Shown here: positions 8,422 to 16,679 of the stretch, in pieces
Layout of the letters: the number at the start of each line of letters is the position of its first letter
Position numbering within the stretch: the stretch's first letter is position 1
Assembly: GCF_000756385.1 (NCBI RefSeq)
Contig: NZ_JNFC01000013.1
Location: 1-64,000 of the forward strand
Length of the DNA: 64,000 bases
From: Sphingopyxis sp. LC363
GTDB taxonomy: Bacteria > Pseudomonadota > Alphaproteobacteria > Sphingomonadales > Sphingomonadaceae
Reading direction: 5' to 3'
Notes under the pieces: generated by a model
What the model was told of the DNA's origin: nothing
Database searches by the model: none
The model's input: the letters and a program-made list of their open reading frames with translations, nothing else
Made by a program: the position numbers and the translations under genes

Positions 8422-8605
8422 CCCTCCCCTTCAGGGGAGGGCAGCGAGACTTGGGAACTTGTTCCCTAGTCGCAGCGGGTGGGGGCCATCGGACTTGCGC
8501 AAGGCCGATGGCCCCCACCCCAAACCAGTATCAGGTGAAACGTCCCCCGGACGTTTCAGATCGGTCCGGGGGACCGATCGACCTGATACTCCTGAAGGGG
8601 AGGGG
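8422..8605. repeat. Compound palindrome block between ligase and sodB
   Basis: The outer arms are CCCTCCCCTTCAGG-type sequences. Nested inside are a GACTTGGGAAC/GTTCCCTAGTC hairpin, a long GGGTGGGGGCCATCGG / CCGATGGCCCCCACCC hairpin (about 8469-8521), and the 64-nt double-hairpin element at 8527-8590. The GACTTGGGA hairpin recurs at 55748-55773 with a compensated base pair. No gene fits in this stretch. Confidence 0.88.
8527..8590. repeat. 64-nt double-hairpin element, copy 1
   Basis: A 10-bp outer stem (8527-8536 with 8581-8590) encloses two 21-nt hairpins. Hairpin 1 has 7-nt arms GAAACGT/ACGTTTC around core CCCCCGG. Hairpin 2 has arms GATCGGT/ACCGATC around core CCGGGGG. One A separates the hairpins and one G precedes the closing stem. 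Copy 2 at 63827-63890 has identical spacing and cores, but most arm pairs differ in a compensated way. Confidence 0.85.
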
Positions 8606-8608
8606 CTT

Positions 8609-10261
8609 TTAAGTCACCATCGCCTGCAAGGTCGCGATCCGGTCGGCTTCCTCGGCGGGCTTGTCACGGCGTATGCGCGATATGCGCGGGAAGCGCATCG
8701 CCAGCCCCGACTTGTGGCGCTTGCTGCCATGGATCGAATCGAAGGCGACTTCGAGCACCAGCGACTTTTCGACCTCGCGCACGGGACCGAAGCGATTCAG
8801 CGTGTTGTCGCGCACGAACTTGTCGAGCCATTTCAGCTCCTCGTCGGTGAAGCCCGAATAGGCTTTGCCCACGGGAAGCAGTTCGCCCGCGTCGGACCAG
8901 CAGCCGAAGGTATAGTCCGAATAGAAGCTCGCACGGCGGCCGTTGCCGCGCTGCGCATACATCATCACGCAGTCGGCGATCAGCGGATCGCGCTTCCATT
9001 TATACCAGAGGCCGGCGCGGCGCCCCGCGACATAGGGCGCATCGCGGCGCTTGAGCATCACGCCTTCGATCGCGGCATCACGTGCACCCGCGCGGCGCTC
9101 GGCGAGATCGTCGAAATCGTTCGCTTCGATCACCTGCGACAGGTCGAAATGGCTGTCGACGAGGCGCGGCACGAAGGCTTCGAGCTGGCGCCGCCGCTCG
9201 GTCCATGGCAGGCCGCGCAGGTCGTTGCCGTCGACCGCGAGCAAGTCATATACCCGCACGAAAGCCGGATAATCGGCAAGCATCTTCTTCGACACCGTCT
9301 TGCGCCCGAGTCTTTGCTGCAGCGCGTTGAAGCTCGCCGCCTCACCCCCCTGCACCTCGCCGCGCACGAGCAGTTCGCCGTCGATCACCGCGTCCTGATC
9401 GAACGCCGCGACCAGTTCGGGGAAGGCGCCGCTGATCTCCTCGCCGCCGCGACTGTAGATGCGCGTCTCGCCACCGCCATGGACGATCTGGACGCGGATC
9501 CCGTCCCATTTCCACTCGGCCGCATAATCGGCGAGGTCGACGCTTTCCCCTTCCAGGGGATGCGCGAGCATGAAGGGGCGAAAGAAAGCGACGTCTTTCA
9601 GGTCGGGCCGCTCCGCCCTTCCCTCGCCCCACGCGAAGAGCGGGGCATAGGGCGGGGGGATCGCGTGCCACAGCTCCTCGACATCGTCGACGGGCACGTC
9701 GAACGCCTGCGCGAACGCCTGTTTGGCGAGCCGCGCCGACACCCCGACGCGCATCCCGCCGAGCGCGAGCTTGAGCAAGGCGTAGCGCCCGTCGGCGTCG
9801 AGCCGGTCGAGCAAGAATGCGACGACCGCGGGGGCGTCGCTGCGGCTCGTGGCGGCGAGCGCATCGACGGCTTCGGAGACACTCAAGCCCCTCCCCTTCA
9901 GGGGAGGGGTTGGGGGTGGGGTTTCGAAAGCCGGCGCTACGCTGCTAGACCCCACTCCAACCCCTCCCCTGAAGGGGAGGGGCTTTTCAGACTCAGGCCA
10001 CAGCAGCGCCGCCGTCTCCGCCGTATCGCCGACGAAATGCCGCGACAGGCGAAACAATTCCTCATCGACCCGCGTAGCAAGCAACGCCCTGACCGTCCCC
10101 GCTTTCACCGCCGGAAAATCGAGGCTCTCGGTCAGCGCGGCGAGCGCCCAGCCGCGATCGGGATCGGGGGTGTGGCGGAGGTAATCGACGATGAGCGCGA
10201 GCTTCGTATTGCGTGAGCGCGTATAGATCAGCCGGTCGATCAGGGCTGCGAAGCGCTTCAC
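8609..10261 (-). CDS. ATP-dependent DNA ligase (ligase-associated DNA damage response type)
   Basis: The 550-residue protein is an ATP-dependent DNA ligase of the bacterial family found with an MBL exonuclease. An N-terminal helical domain (1-200) precedes the nucleotidyltransferase domain with motif I EWKWDGIR (Lys251 accepts AMP) and an OB-fold C-terminus. It seals nicks in cooperation with its neighbours. The start is GTG, overlapping the exonuclease stop as GTGA. Residues about 93-126 (PLPFRGGVGVG ... PPLKGRG) are encoded by a palindromic repeat inserted in frame in the helical domain. No helicase gene follows, unlike many such operons. Confidence 0.93.
   Translation of the reverse strand: MKRFAALIDRLIYTRSRNTKLALIVDYLRHTPDPDRGWALAALTESLDFPAVKAGTVRALLATRVDEELFRLSRHFVGDTAETAALLWPESEKPLPFRGGVGVGSSSVAPAFETPPPTPPLKGRGLSVSEAVDALAATSRSDAPAVVAFLLDRLDADGRYALLKLALGGMRVGVSARLAKQAFAQAFDVPVDDVEELWHAIPPPYAPLFAWGEGRAERPDLKDVAFFRPFMLAHPLEGESVDLADYAAEWKWDGIRVQIVHGGGETRIYSRGGEEISGAFPELVAAFDQDAVIDGELLVRGEVQGGEAASFNALQQRLGRKTVSKKMLADYPAFVRVYDLLAVDGNDLRGLPWTERRRQLEAFVPRLVDSHFDLSQVIEANDFDDLAERRAGARDAAIEGVMLKRRDAPYVAGRRAGLWYKWKRDPLIADCVMMYAQRGNGRRASFYSDYTFGCWSDAGELLPVGKAYSGFTDEELKWLDKFVRDNTLNRFGPVREVEKSLVLEVAFDSIHGSKRHKSGLAMRFPRISRIRRDKPAEEADRIATLQAMVT
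9885..9985. repeat. Palindromic repeat inside the ligase coding sequence
   Basis: The arms are AAGCCCCTCCCCTTCAGG-type and TTGGGGGTGGGGT-type sequences that pair with 9949-9985 around a central spacer. The same GCCCCTCCCC hairpin occurs intergenically at the contig start and near 8422. Here it is fully open in the ligase frame and adds about 34 residues, rich in Gly, Pro and Arg, between two parts of the N-terminal domain. Confidence 0.9.
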
Positions 10262-11271
10262 GCTTCCTCCTCCAGATCGCGGCCCACCAGGTGTAGCGCG
10301 CGTGCCTTACGCTGCGTCAACTCGCACCAGCGCAGCAGGCCGTCCTCGCTGCCGTGGGTGATCCAGCTTTCCTTCGGGTTCACCTCCGCGATCGTCGTCG
10401 TCAGCTCGTCCCAGTCGGCATGGTCCGAAATGACCAGCGGCAGTTCGACCATCCGCTGCCGCGCGCGCTGGCGCACCCGCATCCAGCCCGATGCCATCGC
10501 GGTCACCGGATCGGGCAGCCGCCGCGACCAGCGATCGTTGAGCGCCGAGGGCGGCGCCAGCACGATCTGTCCCGCCATTTCGGCCTTCTCGGTTTCCGAA
10601 ACCAGCCGCAGTTCGCCGAGGTCGACGCCGTGCACCGCATAAAGCTGGCACATCTTCTCGAGCGCGCCGTGGATATAGATCGGCGCGCTCCATCCGGCGC
10701 CGCGCAGTTCGGCGATCACGCGCTGCGCCTTGCCGAGCGCGTAGGCGCCGACGAGCACACTGCGGTCGGGCTCGGCGCGCACCGCGCCGATCAGCTTGGC
10801 GATCTCGTCCGACGTGGGCGGGTGGCGGAACACCGGCAGGCCGAAGGTCGCCTCGGTGACGAAGATATCGCACGGCACCACCTCGAACGGCACGCAGGTC
10901 GGGTCGGGGCGGCGTTTGTAGTCGCCGGTCACGACGATCCGCTCGCCCGCATATTCCATCAAAACCTGCGCGCTGCCGAGCACATGCCCCGCGGGGTGGA
11001 AGCTGAAACGCACCCCGCCGCGCTCGAAGCCGTCGCCGTAAACGAAGGCCTGATTATGGCTCGCCTCGGCATCGACGCCGTAGCGCAGCGCCATGATCGC
11101 CAGCGTCTCGGGGGTCGCGAACACCGCGCCATGGCCGCTGCGCGCATGGTCGGCATGGCCGTGCGTCACCGCGGCGCGTTCGACCGGGCGCGAAGGGTCG
11201 ATCCACAGATCGGCAGGCTTCACATAGATGCCGCCCGGGTGCGGCTCGACCCAGGTCTTGGCCTTCGCCAT
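10258..11271 (-). CDS. Ligase-associated DNA damage response exonuclease (MBL fold)
   Basis: The 337-residue protein is a metallo-beta-lactamase/beta-CASP-like nuclease. The metal motif HGHADHARSGHG (HxHxDH) is near residue 36, a further His is in the HPAGHVLGSAQ stretch, and Asp in VTGDYKRRPD. The family is linked by gene neighbourhood to an ATP-dependent ligase and acts on DNA ends in repair. ATG 11271 (MAKAKTW) is chosen; the longer frame is a shadow of the upstream gene. It shares one base with the UdgX stop (TGATG) and four with the ligase start, so all are translationally coupled. Confidence 0.92.
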   Translation of the reverse strand: MAKAKTWVEPHPGGIYVKPADLWIDPSRPVERAAVTHGHADHARSGHGAVFATPETLAIMALRYGVDAEASHNQAFVYGDGFERGGVRFSFHPAGHVLGSAQVLMEYAGERIVVTGDYKRRPDPTCVPFEVVPCDIFVTEATFGLPVFRHPPTSDEIAKLIGAVRAEPDRSVLVGAYALGKAQRVIAELRGAGWSAPIYIHGALEKMCQLYAVHGVDLGELRLVSETEKAEMAGQIVLAPPSALNDRWSRRLPDPVTAMASGWMRVRQRARQRMVELPLVISDHADWDELTTTIAEVNPKESWITHGSEDGLLRWCELTQRKARALHLVGRDLEEEA

Positions 11272-12698
11272 CAGGCGGCGAGCTTTCGCGCGCGGATCAG
11301 GTCGGCGACGAATGCCTCTCGCTCCTCCGCCGCACGCGCGCGGTCGGGCATCCGGAGCAGGAAGGAGGGATGGATCGTCGCGATCAGCTTCGTCCCCCCT
11401 TCGAGTTCGTGCGCGGCGCCGCGCATCGACTTGATGCTCGCGCTCTTGCCGGTGACCCCGCGCAGCGCGCTCGCGCCGAGCGTCACGATCAGGTCGGGCT
11501 TCACCAGCGCGCGTTCCTTGTCGAGCCACCAGCGGCAGATATCGATTTCGCCGGTCGTCGGATTCTGGTGCAGCCGCCTTTTGCCGCGCGGCTCGAACTT
11601 GAAATGCTTGACCGCGTTGGTGAGGAACAATCGCGTGCGGTCGAGCCCCGCCTCTTCCAGCGCCTCGTCCAGCACCTGCCCCGCCGGGCCGACGAAGGGC
11701 CGCCCTTGCAAATCCTCCTGGTCGCCCGGCTGTTCGCCGACCAGCATGATGCGCGCCGCTTCCGGCCCCTCGCCCGCCACGCCCTGCGTCGCGTTGCAAT
11801 AGAGCGGGCAGCGCGTGCAGCGGTCGATCGCCTTCGCCAGTCCGTCCAGCGTGGTCACATTATCATCGAGGGCCAGTTCGTCGGGCACGCGCGTCCGCCA
11901 TTTGTCGGTCAGGGGGTTCGCCATGGAAACGGCCGCTTCGCGCATGCGTTCCACCCGCGCCTCGGCGCCCGCGAGCAGCGGCGCGATATCCTGCGCTTCG
12001 GGCAAATTCTTCCAGTATTTTTTCGGCATCTCGGCGCGCATCGCGTCGACCTTCACGCGTGCGGGGTTGAAGATCGCGCCATAGTAAGTGCGCCACTGAT
12101 CCTCGACGACATCGCTGGCGGGCACCTCGTCCCTTGTGCCGCCGGGGCCGTAGACCAGCGTCTCACCATGCCAGATCGCGCGCGCATCGGGGGTGACGAT
12201 CACCCAGTCCATCCCGGTAAAACGCCGCTGAAAGAAAGGCGCGGTCAGCCGGACGATACGGTGCGCCGGCTCGAACCAGGCGGCGAACCGCTCGCGCCCC
12301 GCCTCTTCGCCGAGGCGCCGGAAGCGCACGAAAGCGTGCATTTTGTGGACATCGCGGCGAATCGCCTTGTCGGCCTTGCGGAGCCAGTCGACATCCGCGT
12401 CGGTCGCCCGCGCCAGAAGCAGGCGGTCGCGCGCCGCGCGCCAGATGATGCGGTAGAGCCGCGCCGGGACTTCGGGGTCGCGGTGGCAGATCACGCGCTC
12501 GGCGATTTCGAGCAGTTCGCGCGGCAGCGCCACCGCGCCGGCGCGCGCCGGAGCGGCCGCCTCGCCGAACAGCGATGCGCCCGCCGCGCTGTCGCACCAG
12601 CTTACGTCCTCGGGCGCTACGCCGTTCGCGAGCAAGCCGCGTGCGGCGCTCCGCCATTCGGCGAAATCGCCCGGCGCCGCGAGGACGACCTCTCTCAC
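11271..12698 (-). CDS. udgX: DUF4130 - UdgX uracil-DNA-binding fusion protein
   Basis: The 475-residue protein joins an N-terminal DUF4130 (TIGR03915-type) domain, about 1-245, to a C-terminal UdgX uracil-DNA glycosylase domain, about 285-475. UdgX signatures are GEQPGDQED (321-329) and the KRRLHQNP loop. His377 corresponds to the residue that forms the covalent bond to the abasic site in UdgX. Cys294, Cys297 and Cys301 plus a later Cys can hold the 4Fe-4S cluster. The start is GTG 12698, giving a GTGA overlap with the radical SAM gene; no ATG lies in the shared conserved start. The fusion and the pairing with the radical SAM partner are known family traits. Confidence 0.93.
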   Translation of the reverse strand: MREVVLAAPGDFAEWRSAARGLLANGVAPEDVSWCDSAAGASLFGEAAAPARAGAVALPRELLEIAERVICHRDPEVPARLYRIIWRAARDRLLLARATDADVDWLRKADKAIRRDVHKMHAFVRFRRLGEEAGRERFAAWFEPAHRIVRLTAPFFQRRFTGMDWVIVTPDARAIWHGETLVYGPGGTRDEVPASDVVEDQWRTYYGAIFNPARVKVDAMRAEMPKKYWKNLPEAQDIAPLLAGAEARVERMREAAVSMANPLTDKWRTRVPDELALDDNVTTLDGLAKAIDRCTRCPLYCNATQGVAGEGPEAARIMLVGEQPGDQEDLQGRPFVGPAGQVLDEALEEAGLDRTRLFLTNAVKHFKFEPRGKRRLHQNPTTGEIDICRWWLDKERALVKPDLIVTLGASALRGVTGKSASIKSMRGAAHELEGGTKLIATIHPSFLLRMPDRARAAEEREAFVADLIRARKLAA

Positions 12699-13945
12699 AG
12701 CGCCAAAGCCAATTGTTCCGCCCTCGGCGCGAAACGCGCGCGGAGGTCGGCGCTGTCGGTGAGCTTGCCCGGCCGCCAGTCGGGGGTGACGATGAAGGGC
12801 AGCAATTTCTTCACCGAGGCGGTGAGCTTGGCGAGATCGCCGAGCCCGAGCTTGCCCAGCCGCCGCGCCGCGACGATGCGGTCGACCGCGCGCGTGCCGA
12901 GCCCGGGCACGCGCAGCAACAGTTCGCGCGGCGCGCGGTTGATGTCGACCGGAAACGCCTCGCGCCGCTGGAGCGCCCACGCGAGCTTGGGATCTATGTT
13001 CAGGTCGAGCATGCCGCCGGTCGCCCCCTCCATGATCTCGGCGCGTTCGAAGCCATAGAAGCGCAGCAGCCAGTCGGCCTGATACAACCGATGCTCGCGC
13101 ATCAGCGGCGGGCGCACCGGCGGCAGGTCGCGGCTCGCGTCGGGGATCGGGCTGTACGCCGAATAATAGACGCGGCGGAGCTGGTAGCCCGAATAAAGAT
13201 TGCTCGCGGTTTTCAAAATATCGTCGTCGCGCGCGGCGTCGGCGCCGACGATCATCTGCGTCGATTGCCCCGCGGGCGCGAAGCGCGGCGGCTTCGCCTT
13301 GCCGATCAGCCGGCTTTTCGCCGCCTCAACCGCTTCGGATTCGCCGACGCGCACCGACGCCATCGTCTTGCGGATTGTCTCGGGTTTCTTCTCGGGCGCG
13401 AAACTCGACAGCCCTTCCTCGGTCGGCAGTTCGACGTTGGTCGATAGCCGATCGGCATAAAGCCCCGCGAGCGCGATCAACCCCGAGTCGGCGCCCGCGA
13501 TCGTCTTCAAATGGATATAGCCGGCAAAGCGATGCTCCTCGCGCAGGATGCGCGCAACCTCGACCAGCTGCTCCATCGTATAATCTTCGGAACGGATGAT
13601 GCCCGAGGAGAGGAACAGCCCCTCGATATAGTTGCGCTTGTAGAAATCGAGCGTCAGCCGCACGACCTCCTGCGGGCTGAAGCGCGCGCGCTCGACATTG
13701 CTCGACGCGCGATTGATGCAGAAGCGGCAGTCGTAGATGCAGAAGTTCGTCAGCAATATCTTGAGCAGCGAGATGCACCGCCCGTCGGGCGCATAGCTGT
13801 GGCAGATTCCCATGCCCTCGGTCGACCCGATACCCTTTGTCTCGGTGGAATCGCGCTTGACCGTCCCCGACGAGGCGCACGACGCGTCATATTTCGCCGC
13901 GTCGGCGAGTACGGCCAGTTTTTCGAGAATCGTTTTGGCGGACAT
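12695..13945 (-). CDS. Putative DNA modification/repair radical SAM protein
   Basis: The 416-residue protein is a radical SAM enzyme with the cluster motif CIYDCRFC (CxxxCxxC) near residue 71. A helix-hairpin-helix segment near the C-terminus (RELLLRVPGLGTRAVDRI) fits DNA binding. This is the TIGR03916-type partner that travels with DUF4130/UdgX proteins. The reaction it catalyses is unknown; repair or modification of a DNA lesion is inferred from the partner genes. It opens the four-gene repair operon. ATG 13945 is used; 52 bp separate it from the end of the stress kinase gene. Confidence 0.92.
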   Translation of the reverse strand: MSAKTILEKLAVLADAAKYDASCASSGTVKRDSTETKGIGSTEGMGICHSYAPDGRCISLLKILLTNFCIYDCRFCINRASSNVERARFSPQEVVRLTLDFYKRNYIEGLFLSSGIIRSEDYTMEQLVEVARILREEHRFAGYIHLKTIAGADSGLIALAGLYADRLSTNVELPTEEGLSSFAPEKKPETIRKTMASVRVGESEAVEAAKSRLIGKAKPPRFAPAGQSTQMIVGADAARDDDILKTASNLYSGYQLRRVYYSAYSPIPDASRDLPPVRPPLMREHRLYQADWLLRFYGFERAEIMEGATGGMLDLNIDPKLAWALQRREAFPVDINRAPRELLLRVPGLGTRAVDRIVAARRLGKLGLGDLAKLTASVKKLLPFIVTPDWRPGKLTDSADLRARFAPRAEQLALAL

Positions 13946-13997
13946 GCCCCATGGCTAGCATGGGAACATAGTAAGAACAAATAATCCAGATTAAGTC

Positions 13998-15539
13998 TCA
14001 GGCCTCACGCCACCGCGCGGGGAGCGTGATGTCGACGACCAGCCCGCCGGGTTCCCAGTGCCGTTCGATCGTGCCGCCGAGGTTGTTCTTGACGCTGCGC
14101 TCCATCAGCAGCGTGCCGAAACTGGTGCGGTCGGGCGCGACGACCGCGCGATCGCCGCCGCTTTCGGCCCAGGTCAGGCGGAACCGGCGATCGTCGCTGC
14201 CCTCGGCCTCCTGCGTCCAGCTCACCTCGACCTGACCATTCGCGCCGGTCAGCGCGCCATGCTTCGCGGCATTGGTCGCGAGCTCGTTGAAAAAAAGCGC
14301 CATCGCGACGAGCGCGTTTTCGGGAAGCAGCAGGTCGGGTCCCGACCAGCGGATGCGCGGAAAGGCCGCCTCGACCTCGCGCATCAGCGCGTGCATCGAC
14401 CCCGTCATGAAATTGGCGCCGAGCAGGACGTTCTGCGCGCGGTTGAGCGCGTCGAGCCGGCTGCTGATCCGCTCGACATAATCGTCGACATCGCGCGCCG
14501 CGTGGCGGGTGAGCGAGATGATCGCGCCGACCGTCGCGAACAGGTTGCGCATCCGGTGGTGCAGTTCGCGCATCAGCAGATTGGCGTTTTCCTGCCGGCT
14601 TTTCTGTTCGGTGATATCGATGCTGACCCCGGTCAGGATCGCGTCGTCGGTCCTGACATCCCAGTCGGCGTGGACCGCGATCCAGCGCACGCCGCGTTCG
14701 GGGTGCTGGATGCGATATTCGGTCGCATAATGCGCGCCATGCGCCACCGAATCGCCGAGCACGCCGCGGACTGCGTCGCGATCGTCGGGATGGAGGCGGT
14801 CGAAGAAGTCGTCGACATGCCCAAGCGCGGTCGCATAGTCGGCGCCCCAGAGTTCGGCCGCCGCGCCGCTCCACTGGATCGCGCCGGTGCGGGCATCGTA
14901 GCGCCAGGTTGCGATGCCCGAAAAGTCGAGCGCGCGCTCGAGCGTTCGCTTCGCTTCGTCGCGTTCGCCGACGATACGGCGCAGGTCGGCCTCGGCCATG
15001 ATGATCCCGGCAAAATCCTCCAGCCGTTCGAGTTCGGTGGCGGTCAACGGTGCCCGCTCCTCGCGGTCGATCAGGCACAGCGTCCCTAGGATCGCGCCAT
15101 TATAGGCGCGGAGCGGCACGCCGGCATAGAAGCGGACATGGAGGTCGCCGGTGACGAGCGGATTGTCGCGGAAGCGCGGATCGCCCAACACGTCGGTCAC
15201 CACGACGGGCTGCCCCTCAGCGACGACATATTGGCAAAAGCTTATCTCGCGTGGCGTTTCGGTTGCGTCGAGCCCGTGGGCCGATTTGAACCACTGGCGG
15301 CAATCGTCGACGAGCGATACCAGCGTGATCGGCACGCCGTACAGGTCGGCGACCATCTTGGTCACGCGATCGAACGCCGCTTCGGGCGGCGTATCCATGA
15401 TGCGATATTCGCGAAGCGTTTCGAGGCGCAGCCGTTCGGCCCTTTTTGCCTCTTCGCTGCCCCCGTCCGCCAATTCCCGTCCCCCGCCGCCATGCGATGC
15501 CGCCCCATCGCTATATTCCCCGGGCCGCCGCTCTGCCAT
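13998..15539 (-). CDS. GAF-PAS-HWE sensor histidine kinase, probable PhyR-pathway kinase
   Basis: The 513-residue soluble kinase has a GAF domain (about 35-175), a PAS domain with PAC (about 205-310) and a HWE/HisKA_2 kinase region. The H-box reads RELHHRMRNLF, with the likely phospho-His at 328, and the N-box is FFNELATNAAKHG. No transmembrane segment is visible, so the signal is cytoplasmic. It is divergent from phyR, which strongly suggests it phosphorylates PhyR. ATG 15539 is preferred over a TTG 13 codons upstream because AGGGA lies at a workable distance. The sensed cue is unknown. Confidence 0.9.
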   Translation of the reverse strand: MAERRPGEYSDGAASHGGGGRELADGGSEEAKRAERLRLETLREYRIMDTPPEAAFDRVTKMVADLYGVPITLVSLVDDCRQWFKSAHGLDATETPREISFCQYVVAEGQPVVVTDVLGDPRFRDNPLVTGDLHVRFYAGVPLRAYNGAILGTLCLIDREERAPLTATELERLEDFAGIIMAEADLRRIVGERDEAKRTLERALDFSGIATWRYDARTGAIQWSGAAAELWGADYATALGHVDDFFDRLHPDDRDAVRGVLGDSVAHGAHYATEYRIQHPERGVRWIAVHADWDVRTDDAILTGVSIDITEQKSRQENANLLMRELHHRMRNLFATVGAIISLTRHAARDVDDYVERISSRLDALNRAQNVLLGANFMTGSMHALMREVEAAFPRIRWSGPDLLLPENALVAMALFFNELATNAAKHGALTGANGQVEVSWTQEAEGSDDRRFRLTWAESGGDRAVVAPDRTSFGTLLMERSVKNNLGGTIERHWEPGGLVVDITLPARWREA

Positions 15540-15694
15540 CGATATGGTCCCTACAAAAGCATCCTTGCCGCGCAACAAGAAAGTGGCGGCATTCCGCCCA
15601 CTTACACCGCGGCTCTCTGGCGTCCCGGCTGAATCTACGCTTTAGCGCGCGACAAGTTGCAGCCCGGCGTATCGCTTTTTGGGCATCCGTCGAG

Positions 15695-15720
15695 GGAACC
15701 GACCCGCGCGGGCACGCGTA
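15695..15720 (+). promoter_or_regulatory. Candidate EcfG-type promoter of phyR
   Basis: GGAAC at 15695-15699 and CGTA at 15717-15720 are separated by 17 nt, one base off the GGAAC-N16/17-CGTT consensus. It lies 30 bp before the phyR start. Feedback control of phyR by its own sigma factor is common in this system. Confidence 0.55.
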
Positions 15721-15749
15721 TGATTGCTCACCAAGAGGGAGGTATTTTG

Positions 15750-16544
15750 ATGACATTGGGTGAGGAAATTCGGGGCCATCTTCCCTATCTGCGCCGCTAC
15801 GCGCGCGCGCTGACGGGCAGCCAGCAGCATGGCGACAATTTCGTCCATACCACCCTCGAAGTCATCGTTGCCGCTCCGCACGAATTCCACAGCGGCGACG
15901 GCACGCGGATCGACCTCTACCGCAATTTCCACCGCATCTGGGAAAGCGCCTATATCGACGATGGCGAAGGCCGCGACGACGAAGAGCATCCGCTGGTCCG
16001 CGCCGCACACCAGCGCCTCGTGCAGCTCACCCCGCTCGGCCGGCAGATATTGCTGCTCACCGCGCTCGAGGGGTTTTCGGTCGAGGAGGCCGGGCTGATC
16101 ACCGGCACCGATCAGCCGACGGTCGAGACGCTGCTCGCCGACGCGGTCGGCGAACTCGACCGCGAATCGCCCACCTCGGTGCTGATCATCGAGGACGAGC
16201 CGCTGATCGCGATGGAGCTCGAACAGATCGTCCGCGACCTCGGCCACCGCGTCGCGGGGATCGCGACGACGCATGAGGACGCGGTCGCGGCGTTCGAGGA
16301 AACCGACGCCGGCCTCGTCCTCGCCGATATCCAGCTTGCCGACGGATCGTCGGGTATCGATGCGGTGCAGGACATTCTCGCGATCGCGCCGGTGCCGGCG
16401 ATCTTCATCACCGCCTTTCCCGAAAGGCTGCTCACCGGCGGACGGGTCGAGCCGACCTTCCTGATCTCGAAGCCGTTCCGCGAGAATACGGTGCGCGCCG
16501 CGATCAGCCAGAGCCTACTCTTCACGCCGCAGCTTGCGGCGTAA
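15750..16544 (+). CDS. phyR: General stress response regulator PhyR
   Basis: The 264-residue protein has an N-terminal sigma-factor-like domain (about 1-135) and a C-terminal receiver domain (about 142-264). Receiver residues are Glu148/Asp149, phospho-acceptor Asp193, Thr221 and Lys241. When phosphorylated, PhyR binds the anti-sigma factor NepR and frees EcfG. ATG 15750 follows GAGGGAGGT; a longer frame upstream lacks a ribosome site and adds nonconserved residues. It is divergent from the HWE kinase and convergent with the second sigma gene, all within the same stress locus. Confidence 0.97.
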   Translation: MTLGEEIRGHLPYLRRYARALTGSQQHGDNFVHTTLEVIVAAPHEFHSGDGTRIDLYRNFHRIWESAYIDDGEGRDDEEHPLVRAAHQRLVQLTPLGRQILLLTALEGFSVEEAGLITGTDQPTVETLLADAVGELDRESPTSVLIIEDEPLIAMELEQIVRDLGHRVAGIATTHEDAVAAFEETDAGLVLADIQLADGSSGIDAVQDILAIAPVPAIFITAFPERLLTGGRVEPTFLISKPFRENTVRAAISQSLLFTPQLAA

Positions 16545-16560
16545 CGCATAAGGACGGCAC

Positions 16561-16647
16561 CGGCCCGCTCCCCCTCCCGGCCTCCCACCCCTCCCGGCCT
16601 CCCAACAGCGTATCCTGAAATGGGAGGCCGGGAGGGGGAGCGGGCCG
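16561..16647. terminator. Bidirectional hairpin between phyR and the second sigma gene
   Basis: Two perfect 27-nt arms (16561-16587 and 16621-16647), starting CGGCCCGCTCCCCCTCCC, flank a 33-nt spacer that itself holds another CTCCCGGCCTCCC unit. No T-run follows, so it is either a factor-assisted terminator for both convergent genes or a dispersed palindrome. Confidence 0.6.
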
Positions 16648-16679
16648 ATGCCGTTTCCGACGTCAGTCGAAAAAGCGTC

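Noticed and set aside
8422..8605. CRISPR-like array
   Set aside because: The units are nested palindromes with no regularly spaced direct repeats or spacers; no cas genes are present.
11370..13058. 562-codon plus-strand open frame
   Set aside because: It is a GC-rich shadow antisense to the UdgX and radical SAM genes, with Arg/His/Ala-rich nonsense composition and no family signature.
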